DNA of 64,000 nucleotides from Sextonia rubra. Taxonomy: Eukaryota > Streptophyta > Magnoliopsida > Laurales > Lauraceae. Where the stretch lies: positions 20,740,612-20,804,611 of the forward strand of contig JASUAD010000018.1 in assembly GCA_037013555.1 (NCBI GenBank), in the 5' to 3' direction. Made by a program: the position numbers and the translations under genes. Positions 44,364 to 54,651 of this stretch are shown here, piece after piece; position 1 is the first letter of the stretch, and each line of letters opens with the position of its first letter. A model generated the notes under the pieces. That model saw nothing but the letters and a program-made list of their open reading frames with translations. It had not been told where the DNA came from and made no database searches.

Positions 44364-46188
44364 TTAATATATATTAAAGGTATATGATTTGAGATTTTGA
44401 GATTTCCCAATTGATTTGAGAAATTGGCCAATTCTCTAATTAATATATATTAAAGGTGTAGGATGTCAGCCAATCTAATCATAATCAACCAAGTGTGACC
44501 CACCTAGCCTATCAGCCATCAAATCATGACAGATAATGATATGCTTGCACATCACCATGGATAGAGATCTATCTCTTTCGATCTAATTGTGATTATCTCT
44601 TTGTATTTGATCCCTGATTTGTAGGATCTAAAGGATCTTAAAGATCTCCACCAATGTTTTATAAATAGTCTCTCAATACAAAGATTAGATAATGGGTTGA
44701 TTATTAATTCCTTTATGGTATGAGATTTTGAATTTCTCTAATTGATTTAAGAATTTGAGCCAAATTGTCTAATTGATTTGAGAAATTGAAAAAATTCTTT
44801 GAGAATTTGAGCTAAATTCTCTATAATTGATTTGAGAAATTAAGTCTTAAAGAGTCGATTTTGATCTTATCAGATTTCCTAATGGAGTTTGCATCATGCA
44901 TCCTACTTTCCAATTCCAATGGACACTCTCTAAATCCACGGATATTAATATAAACAGTATTTTATATACTTTCTAACTTGAGAAGGAAAGCAACCTTTCT
45001 AAAATAGAGTGACATAACCGAAAAGTTGTATTCAATCAAATCAAGCACTTGAACAAGTGGACCAATCTTCCACTTATATATCCTGATTGTTAATTTTGTG
45101 GGCCCATTACGGATATGTTGTAAATGGATCCACCTTGCATGGCTGAAGTTTATACGGGTCCAGTACAATTAGCTGTTAGCCTTCTCAGGTCCAGGCACAA
45201 CAGCCCATCAATTAATCTCAGTGCAGATATTGTTCTGTTTAGTTATTGAAAAACACAATAGGTGGGATGGACAAAGATGAAAATAGGACAGAGAAGAAGA
45301 CTACAGTTGGTTCTTGATCAAAGGTGGCCCACACGATAACAATCTTCTATCATTTCTCTTGAGGAACACAGATATCAAAAGCACATCGCATCGAGCCACA
45401 CTTTAATTTTCATGCAAAAGGATCGCAATAAGTTTCCACATTTAGAGAGAATTCCCTCTTAGGACTCCTTTGCGGCCAAAGGTGGGCCACATGGTATAGG
45501 ATTCGATTTCTTAATTGGAGTTCAATTTTCTAATTGATTTGAGAGATTGAACTCTATTTTCTAATTAATTTGAGAAATTGAAGAGTCTAATTTAGCTCCA
45601 ATTCTCCAATTGAGAAATTGATTGATTTTAAAGAGTCAAGTTTAGCTCCAATTCTCCAATTGCGCAATTGATTAATTTTAAAGAGTCCAATTTAGCTAAA
45701 AGTTTATCTCTAATTGAGCAGTTGACTGATTTTAAAGCGTCCAATTTAACTCCAACTCCTAATAGATTAAATTTTAGTAATCACACTATAAAAAATAAAA
45801 AGAGTGGAAGATCAAAACACTTTTCCATTTAACTTCAAATTGTTTAGACTTTCAAGAAGATTTGGACTCTTGGTTTTTATTATTTATGTAAGTGAATTAA
45901 TAGTTTTAGGTCTCACAAGACCTTTGATATAAGGGCCCACTGCGCCAGATCTAAGCATAGGTAGTAGTACTTTCTTTTCTCTACCTTAATTTTTAACTAT
46001 TATTTATTAACCCAAGCTTGGACTTTAAATTTGAGTACTTGGGCCAGTCTTAGACTATTTAGCTAGGCCTCTTTAATAGACGGGTCATGCTTGGATTAAT
46101 TTAGACCAAATATTATTTCATATTTTTTATTATTTTTAATATTATGAGCTATATAATGCTCGGGCTAAGCATGGGCATGATTTGCTAG
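44364..46188 (+). mobile_element. Helitron-like composite, copy 1
   Basis: Starts TTAATATATATTAAAGG directly after the CTAG of the preceding element. A second TTAATATATATTAAAGG start occurs 81 bp in (about 44443), suggesting one element inserted in the head of another. The right end is GCTCGGGCTAAGCATGGGC (imperfect hairpin, about 46158-46176), then ATGATTTG and CTAG (46185-46188). The body is non-coding and full of repeated AATTGATTTGAGAAATTGA phrases. The whole arrangement recurs at 54652-58355. The canonical 5' TC is not apparent. Confidence 0.65.
44950..45780. repeat. AATTGATTTGAGAAATTGA-type short repeat region
   Basis: Within the composite, variants of CTAATTGATTTGAGAAATTGA and TTTTAAAGAGTCCAATTTAGCTCC recur at least six times (for example 45525-45760). 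They form an interspersed low-complexity domain also present in copy 2 (55960-56190). Confidence 0.7.
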
Positions 46189-46520
46189 TTAATATATATT
46201 AAAGGTGTATGATTACATTTTGAAATTCTCTAATCGATTTGAGAAATTGAGCCTTAAAGAAGTTAGCTGCAACTCTTATATCTTTTCAGTTGAATGATGG
46301 ATGATGCATATTGTATATATTAGAGCTACAAGAATGGAGGCTTGTAGAGGATGTCACGTCAGTTACCTTTTTTTTTTTCATTTTTCCTTGAGAGCCACTT
46401 TATATTTTCACAAAATTACATGTGTCACCAAAAATACTAACTTCCCTCTGCTACCTCACTTCCCCAAAATCTATCATTTCCTTACTGTTGGATGTGAATT
46501 TTGATCTCCCCGGGGAAAGA
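46189..46520 (+). mobile_element. Truncated Helitron heads downstream of composite copy 1
   Basis: After CTAG the sequence again begins TTAATATATATTAAAGG. At about 46313 a different head, TATATATTAGAGCTACAAGAATGGAGG, matches the reverse complement of 57966-57930 (TATATATTAAAGCTACAAGAATAGAGG). No CTAG/hairpin end was found before the sequence becomes unrecognisable near 46520. Confidence 0.45.
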
Positions 46521-48180
46521 GATCACCATTCATTTATATATGATATTTAATATTTGTACATCGAAATTGAGAATTCCAACTACCCTCAAAATCAACAGAT
46601 CACGATCGCCAGTCATGGTAACTGTCATGACCCCGTTCTTCAACTAGTACCAAAGAAATAATTAGAGAAAATAAAGTAGGTTCCTTCTATCTAATGTGCT
46701 GCCGGCAATACACAAGATTCTCCTTTCACTACATGTGGGTCTTGTCAAAGTATAGGTCACAATATGGGTCTCATTGTTAGGTCCATATAGGGAGATAATC
46801 CGTATTTATAATATATGAGTAATTAAAATCAAATTCAAGTAGAGTTAAATAAAATAAAATAAAATAAAAGGAGGGAGGTGCAAAATATTTTTGAAGAGGA
46901 TCGGTCATATTCTTGTATACCCCCTTCAAATCCCTTAAAAAAATAAGGTTTATGGCCAATTTTAAAATAAAAGTAATGATGCAAACAAAGTGTCATGTGT
47001 GATTTCAACTTTAAAATAAAATGGAAATTGTGGCCAACGGGCCAATTGGATTGAAAGTGACCACATTCGGGTCATTTGAGGGGCGACAGTAATCGGGTCA
47101 ATTGTTTGATTAATTAAAAGGGGGGGGGGGGGGGGGGCGTGTTTGAGATCACGCATTAGTCTTATCATTATCATTAAATTAATCTTTGAATTGGCCTTTA
47201 TTTCATTTTTATCATTTTAGCACATTAAAATTTTTTGCACCAGAGGTGGAGGAAAAGGGAAGACAATATTTTTGGGGTGATTTTATGTATTTTATAGTTT
47301 TTCTGGATTTTTGATAATTTGGGCTAAAAGGGCCTAACTAGGGGATTTCTACTTGAATTTAATCTAATTAGATTATACTTTATTAGTCATTAGATTCCTA
47401 CCCTATCTTAAGATTCTAAAACTGCCCACATCTACTCTCCCAGTCCCTTAACAGAACGGAGGAGAGGCCCACTATTCTAAATTCATGATCTATTTAGATT
47501 AATTGGATTTATGATTTTTAAATTGATTTTGAATTTAAGTTTCACTTCAAAGTGTGATCCAATTAATCCAAGTTATCCGATTATTAATAATTAGTTTGTT
47601 TTTAGTTTTATGATATCTTTTACTTTGTTTTTGTTTTTTTAAATTTTTCTTTTTTTTTTATCTTTCTTTTTTTTTTTGATAAAGTGCAAAGACTATGATT
47701 TTTAATATTTTTATTTTTTTATTCTTTTTATGCAAGTTTAATCTTCAATGGGGATGATGAAAGCTATTGGATGTGAAAGAGATAAATGCAACAAGTAAAA
47801 TAAATAAATAAGTCAAAACATAAGATGCGGGTGCATGTTGCATGGGTGGTCTTAACATAAGAGATTGAATGAAATAAGTAACTCAAATTATATTAAACTA
47901 AACACAGGTCCAAATGGCATGAAAATAGTACAGTAAACTTAATCATGCAAAGGGACATATAATCATCTACATATGCTAAGTTGAGTTCTTGAAATAAAAT
48001 AGAGAGATTAGGATAGGAAGGGAAACATTACTTTTTTTTTTTTTTATCATGCATGAAGGTTTGCAAGGGTGTTCTTTATGGAATTGGATTCTATGGACGT
48101 GTTGAATGAGTGTGGTGAGTCTCGGTTGAGAATGGGTTCATGCGCAAGTGGGCCTTGACTCAGGTTAAATGGGCCTGGGT
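46521..48180. other. Intergenic, AT-rich, no gene
   Basis: No coding similarity seen. It contains (AAAAT)n at 46845-46868, the G18 run at 47120-47137 and T-rich stretches near 47640-47680. Confidence 0.5.
47120..47137 (+). repeat. Homopolymer run of 18 G
   Basis: Eighteen consecutive G in otherwise AT-rich DNA. Such runs are rare, form quadruplexes and are prone to sequencing error, so length may be inexact. Confidence 0.9.
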
Positions 48181-49135
48181 CCAGTTCTGCTGGCCAACCG
48201 TTTCCTTCTTTCCCTACCTTCTTCCCTTTTCTTTTTTTTCTTTTTTTCTTCTTTTTTTTTCTCCTTCTTCTTTCTTCTTCTTTCTTCTTTCTTCTTTCTT
48301 TTCTCCTTCCTGCTTTCCTCTCTTCCCAGACGACTGTTTTTCTTCTCTTTCTTTGTTTTTTTTTCTTTTTTGTCTGTTCAGCCCCTCGTATTGGCAGTGA
48401 TGGGTAGAGATATTGGATAGGGTGAAGTGCAAGGGCAATGGGAGGAGGTGGGTTGTGAAGGGTAGGTGGGTAGAGGGTGGTGCAGTGGAGAGGAGAAGGT
48501 GAAGTGGGTGGTATAGTGGAACAGTATTTGGTTGGGGAAGATGAAGCGGGTAGTGGCTGTGTTTGTGCAAGGTGAAGTGCACTGATGAAGAAGATGAAGT
48601 GGGTGACAGTGGGAGTGGAGTGTAGTGGTGTTTGGTGAGGAAGATGAAGAGTGAAGATGGTGGATCAACAGTAGGAAGGAGAGAAGGGAGAGAGAAGAGA
48701 AAAACAGCAACTAATGAAGGAAATAATAAAAGAAAATTAAACAGTGGGGAGAAGGAACCTGTAGGTAGCTTTGTACTTCTTTGTTTTTCTCTCTTTCTTC
48801 CTTTTCTTCTTCTTCCTTCTTCTGTTCTCTTTTCTTTCTTTCTTTCTTTCTTGTTTCTCTGTTTTTCTATCATCTTGGACATCTTCTTCTTTTTTTTTTT
48901 TTTTGTTTTTTCTTTTTGCTCTGTATTCTCTCCCCTCTCTTCTCTTCAACGTTTCTTCTTTCTTCTTCTTCTTCTTCTTTTTTTTTTTTTTTTTTTTTTT
49001 TTTTTGGTCTTTCTTCCTTCTGTCTTCTTTCACGCCCACCTTCTTCCTCTGTTTTTCTGTTTTTTTTTTTTTTTATCCTTCTTGACCGTGTCCCCCTCTC
49101 TTCTCTCTTCGTTTCTATCTTTTTTCTTTGAAATC
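48181..49135. repeat. Polypyrimidine / polypurine low-complexity tract
   Basis: 48205-48370 is almost pure C/T. 48410-48745 is purine-rich with GGTGAAGTG, GGTGGTG and GAAGATGAAG words. 48775-49130 is again C/T-rich, with T runs up to about 26 at 48979-49005. Long frames on both strands here (for example 48214-48882 minus) are compositional artefacts of CTT/GAA repeats with no domain content. Confidence 0.85.
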
Positions 49136-52100
49136 CACCCCCACATGCGGATGGGGAGAGATTTGAATTTAAAAGAGAAAAAAACTATCGCTTGAGTTTG
49201 TTAGGATTGGAATGCTTTGGGTCGGCGGGGAAGGGATGGAGAGGCTAGGATTCGGTTTTGATGGCTAAGATGGGTTGATGGTGATGAGATGACGATGAGG
49301 GGAGGGATAAGGTGATACGAGCGAAGTTGGACAGAGTGGTACGGTAATGGTGCAGTAGGGATAGGATTTGCTAAGATTTTTGTTTAAAATTTGAATGATT
49401 TGATGAGCTAGTGGGCCAAAGGGGTTGGACGCCGTTCATGGTCGAGAATTTGGTTTGAGTTAGGTTAATGGGCCACGGCTTCGGGTTGAGGATGAATCAT
49501 GGACGCAAGCTTGGTTTGGAGTTCGATTGGTGTGTCTTGGGCTCGATCAAGTTTAGAGTTGAGTTGGGTCAAGGCTTGGCAGTTAGGTTAATGGTTCAAG
49601 GATTGGAGGGCTAGGATTAGAGCGGGCCAGCCACTTACTCTAGTCTATTGATGAATGATGGGGCCCACATGCAATAAACTTAAATCAAATGAATGGCCAA
49701 AATGATGACGACGATAAAATGAAAGGATCCTAAGTGTTGATCATCAAAGTGGGGTCCATTCTGTGCCCTACGCTAGACCCTAATTTTTTGGTTTAAAAAG
49801 TAAGTTATTCTCCGGCCAGAAAAACATCGAGGAATGTGATGGTAGGTATAGGATAAAAGAGTTCCTCATGCTAAATATAAGATGAAAGACTAGATTTTGG
49901 GCATTTGGGTGAAATGATAAATCAAAATAATGAATTTTCATGGGTGGGCCCCTCATAGTCCGGGCCAAGCGTAAAGAGGTCTTGGCCTCGTAACTTTTGA
50001 TTCGTTCGCCAAATTTTTTTGTGCTATGTCTTGTTGGAAATCTCTCAACGAGTAGATTGAAATGAGCTATACATTAGAATGACCATAAGATTGGAGAAGA
50101 ATGGTGAGATTTTTAGTGAGTGTTTTTTACCTTAAAATCTTTTTAATCCTTATTAATTTTTATTATTTTATTATTAATGATTTGGGCACTCCACCTACGG
50201 GCAATGGACTTGAACCATTTTCATAAATATTGGACATTCATATTGATCATGATATTCATTTATTTTTATACTTTCCAAGTCTTCTTGTCATCTTCTTTTA
50301 GTTTTACTTTTACCTTAATAGAATGCATCTTTTAATGAAAGATGAAAAAATCTAAATGATGATATGCAATGCATGGCTTCTAAATCTCTCTTCAAATTTT
50401 CAATAATTAACATTTTTTTAAATTGATTTGTATCATGCTAAAAGCGCTTAATTTGGTGTGAAATGGGGAATCATTAGACATGAGAAGCAATTTACTACCA
50501 TTATAAATTATTTCTTAAAATGTTTCCCTCATCCACTGTTTCCTCTGCACCTCACTTCACTACAATTCCTACCATTCCCGCCATTTAATACAAGGCAACT
50601 AAATCTGATGGATAAAGTCATACTACACTAATTTTGATTTTCAAATCAAAATCAAACCTCCTTTAATTAAGAACCACAAAATGGTTATTGCAATTAATCC
50701 ACATTGGCCTTCTATTTATTTTCCTAGATTCAGTCCTAATTATTTTCATCTAATTCCATTTGTTTCAACTAAAATTTCCATTTGTTTCACCTAAAGTTCT
50801 TAATCTAACATAATCAATGACTTACTATTGTTTCATTCTACAAATCTTCCATCATACTCATCTGATGATCCTACAAATTGAAACTAAATCCCTAAATTTT
50901 TTCCAAGCCAATTGTTTACTCTCCAAATTCCACAAATTGGAACCCCACTACTTGATGGCTAATGGTTTACTTGAACAAAAAAAAAAAAAAAAAGAGTAAC
51001 AAAAGAAGCTTAATGGCTTACTTGGCATCACCCATCCACCACCATCCTTCACCATCATCTCCACCATTCACCTTTTCCTTTATCATCTATATCTAACAAA
51101 CAAGCTTAACTTTCTCTTTTCTATTTATTTTTTGTTTCTAACAAACACCTACAGTTGTCTTCAATTTTTAATTTTAATATGCATTAGTAAAGATAGATAT
51201 GTACTTTTAATTTTAATACATGCAAGTATCCATTGTTTTCATTTTACGTTGGAATTCTGAAAATCCATCATTACCAGGAGTTGGAAATTCCTTTATTATT
51301 TTAATACTTATTATTAAATGTATAACTAGACCTTTATGATTTTTTCTTAATTTCTTGTTTCACATATTTGTACTTTAATTTTCTAATTTTTAAACACTGA
51401 TATAAAATTTTAGTTATAATCAATTTATAAAACCGATTAATCTTCTTAAGTTGCACACAGTTGCTTATGCTACTATAACTAATATTTATTTTCTTTTAGT
51501 CATCTGCATATCTATGATTTATTTGAGTACGGGTGCTCAAGTTAATATCGATTATAAATGTACTCAAATCAACATGTATTTGAACAATGTTGTAAAATGA
51601 GGATTAGAAACCATTAGAATTATAAACCACTTTATTCTCTATTTTTCCCTTTCACAACCACAGTAGCCTCACACGTCACAAGAAGTAAAATCCCCACTAT
51701 ACTAGCCCCGGTTGATAAAAAATAAAAGCCCCAGTATACTGTAATAGTACGAAGTTGTAATACAACAAGGCTCGAGGTCTCGAACACAATACTGGAGGAT
51801 ATTATACAGTATGATTGTGTGACGAAAATAATACAACTCTAATTAACACCATATATGTTCATGATTTACGGCTGGTAGTGTCCAACGGACAAAGCTTTTC
51901 CCTTGAACTAGGCATTGGCCCACTTATTTTGGCACATAAATGATATAACCAAGCTTTTCCCGAATTTTGAATTGAGACTGAATTTTGAATTAGGACTTAG
52001 TAAAAAGCTAAAATGTATAAATTGTAAGATTTGAACCTCACCTAACCACTATATCACAAATATTAATATTTAATTATTTAAGATCAGAGAAATATTAAAA

Positions 52101-52433
52101 AGTGATTAGATGGTCAGGCGACCCTAGCTATGTGGGTCATGCATTGGCTTAGCATGTGTTGTTGTGTTTATTAGTAGTTAATAACTCAAAAGAAATATAA
52201 TAACAGTACAATTAAGAGCCGCACCAAATACCAATAAAAATTCATATATGTTGAAACTGTTTTATACATAGAGCTTCCGATTCTGTTTTACATAGAGCTT
52301 CTGATTCTGTTCCTTCCCTAAACATCTCAAAATAAATCGCTCCAACCTCTTGTGTTGGCCTTTGGCCATATATTAAACAAAATTTTAAAAACCAATGGAT
52401 TCTGAAAAAAGGGTTCTAACTAAGGCAGTAGAA
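49136..52433. other. Intergenic, no recognised gene
   Basis: No LTR, TIR or coding similarity identified. Short frames such as 49780-49968 and 50817-50999 show no domain. An A run at 50979-50994 could be a LINE or SINE tail but no element body was recognised beside it. Confidence 0.45.
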
Positions 52434-54080
52434 TCACATCATCAGAGACCTGCCAATCTCAGAAGAAACAAAAGCATCAACAGTAGCATAATGGACCTGA
52501 TCTAAACTCAGCACCTTAAAATCCCAGCGACTAAATGTCACTTTCTTAGGCTTCTCCATCTGAACCCCGAGAACAGTGTTCGCCAGCGTCTTCAAGCTGG
52601 CTTTCTCCAGCTCCTTATTCTTCAGCTTCTCTGCAGCAACGATAGTTAGATCCTCGGTGCACTTGGCGCTGAGCCTATAATCATTGGAAAGCTTGAGTGC
52701 ATCCTCTTGGACACCCACTCCAACAAACTTCATATTAGGGTCGTCAAGAAACTCTACGAGTGATTTCGGTAGGATCTTAGCATGAGTCAGCTGAAAGATG
52801 AGGCAGTGGATTCCAACGCAAAGTTGGAGGATGGCAATAGGACAATATTTTATGTCCACCTGTGGGACGGCAATAGGACAATATTTTCTTCTATCATTGG
52901 GACGACACCGCTCAGTGTGCAGGCCAACAATTGTGATCTGATCATTGTAGATGCCTCTGATTTCGTGGAGCCAGTCATCCACCACGGAAGCAATGTTAGT
53001 GATGGTGGTGACGATGCTCTCATCACAGAATTTCACAATAAACTGCTCTTTCAACTTAGATGAGTGCGTAATCTCTACTGCATTGGACATGTCTGCTTGG
53101 ACTATTCTTCCATCTGGAGATAAAGAAGCATGAGAAAAAAAAATTTTAAGTACCAAGAATTCTTTGAGAGATGGGTGAGTGAGTGGGTGTCCTAGTAGAT
53201 TAAAATATTCTTTTTTTCTTGGAAAAAAAAAAAAAGAAAACAAGTACTACATTCTTGATCAATAAAACAAAATTGATAAAGGCATGCAGTTAGAAAAAAG
53301 AAATCCGACGATACTTCATAGGCACGATTCTAATTTTAAACCAGAATTGTTTATATTCCATCGAATGTATTTAATTAGACTAATACTCATATTAGATTAC
53401 GAAACATTACAAAACCCCACTATTACATTACCTGGAAACAGTCTAATGGTATGTCCACCTAAAAGAACCCTTCCAATTTCGAAAGCAACATAAGACCGGA
53501 TGCAGGCATACTTCACTTGTTCTGGATTAAGGGTCTTTGCACCCCATTCGCTCATACTAATTTTTCTGGGGTTATCCACGTTTACCCCAAGAACCCTGGC
53601 TGCCAGCCTCTTCAGCCCTCCCAGCTTCAACTCATGCTCACCCAACACTTCCACCGCAAGGGCCCCAAGATCACACTTCCGCCCACGGACGGACAACTGA
53701 TAGTCATTTTCGACCTTCTGAACATCTTCCTCTATGCCCGCTCCAACGAAGGTGAAATCCGAATTGTCAAGAAATTCCCGTAGTAATAGCGGAATTCCAT
53801 CGGCGTGAAGGAGTTGGAAGAGGAGGAAGCGATCGCCAATGCAAAGTTGCAGTGTTGCGGTGTCGTTGCTCTGCTGGTTACGTATGAAATTGCGCTGCCA
53901 CTTGACATCAAGGCCTATGATGAGATTGTGGAGACGGCGCTCATGGATCCGGTAGATGTCATCGATCCACTGTATAACAGCGAGGGCGCTGGCAGTAACA
54001 GTGGTGCGGATGGAATGACCGTAGAATTTTACATGGTCTCCATCTTCGGAGCCGGAAGAGGAGTAATACCCTATCGCCAT
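52434..54080 (-). CDS. WRN/WEX-like 3'-5' exonuclease, probable two-domain, two-exon gene
   Basis: Exon 1 is 54080-53432 from ATG; exon 2 is 53113-52434. Joining them removes a 318-bp GT-AG intron in phase 1 and gives about 442 residues. Both halves match the DEDDy exonuclease domain of plant Werner-like proteins, which trims DNA 3' ends. Domain 1 (about 20-206): IIGLDVKW has D58 but K60 where the D-x-E glutamate belongs; FVGAGIEEDV keeps D119; YACIRSY has R195 for the last catalytic aspartate. Domain 2 (about 240-442): IVGLHTE has H282 for the first aspartate but keeps E284; FVGVGVQEDA keeps D354; YATVDAF keeps Y425 and D429. Catalysis is therefore doubtful in both. Alternatively exon 2 is a separate gene starting at ATG 53090 (218 residues), and exon 1 then runs to 53397 (227 residues). 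Confidence 0.75.
52833..52904 (-). repeat. 36-bp in-frame tandem duplication in exonuclease domain 2
   Basis: GGCAATAGGACAATATTTT occurs at 52833-52851 and again at 52869-52887, a 36-bp period. It makes the protein read KYCPIA twice, 12 residues apart, just before the conserved ILQLCVG strand. The frame is kept, but the loop after motif I is lengthened relative to domain 1. Confidence 0.88.
53114..53431 (-). other. Predicted intron of the exonuclease gene
   Basis: On the minus strand the donor is CCAG|GTAATG (53432/53431) and the acceptor is TTCTTTATCTCCAG|ATGG (53114/53113), behind a T-rich tract. Exon 1 ends one base into a codon and exon 2 supplies two, so the frame joins without a stop. 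A T-rich/A-rich hairpin-like tract lies at 53208-53239. Confidence 0.65.
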
Positions 54081-54292
54081 TGATTTGATTTCTTTGAATG
54101 AGAAGCCCAGAGAAAACGGAATATATAGAAAGAAGAGAGATTACGTACAAAGAGAGATGACTGGTGAGAGAGAGTAACAATAGTAACTTTTAAATTAGAT
54201 AGACAAGAAGTTTGTGCGCATAAATAAGGCAATGATATACTATAGTTTGGGAACTGAGAGGAGAGACGTACAATGATATAAGGTAACTTCAA

Positions 54293-54450
54293 ATTTAGAA
54301 AGTGTAGTTTGGGAAGGAGATCTTACCCCTAGGTATGCAAAATATAATTCATTGACTGATACCAATTGGATATACAACAAATTGGTATCAGATTTAGAAA
54401 GTGTAGTTTGGGAAGGAGAGACAAATATAGTTCATTGCCTGATACCAATT
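54293..54450 (+). repeat. 99-bp tandem duplication upstream of exonuclease gene
   Basis: ATTTAGAAAGTGTAGTTTGG begins at 54293 and again at 54392. Both copies continue GGAAGGAGA and later ATATA..TTCATTG.CTGATACCAATT, though the second copy is shorter by an internal deletion. The unit lies 210-370 bp upstream of the exonuclease ATG. Confidence 0.85.
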
Positions 54451-54651
54451 CAGCATGGGGGCCTCTGTATTGAGGGCAAAGATCAAACTTTTTTATGCAT
54501 GCACACCACCTCCTATGGATGCTTCCCAGAGAGAATTCGGACGAAATAGAACTTGACCTATCTTGCTTTTAGTTTTTTAGATTTGCTAAGCTCAAAAAAA
54601 CAAAATTCTTTTGTCATTTGTCCATAATAATTAATAGTTATTTTTTTCACC

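Noticed and set aside
48214..48882. 222-codon minus-strand frame and overlapping plus-strand frames of 80-187 codons
   Set aside because: Made of CTT/GAA low-complexity DNA giving lysine/glutamate or phenylalanine/serine runs; no domain.
50979..50994. A run as a LINE/SINE tail
   Set aside because: No element body or target duplication found beside it.
53805..54083. 92-codon plus-strand frame opposite exonuclease exon 1
   Set aside because: Antisense shadow of the conserved exonuclease frame.
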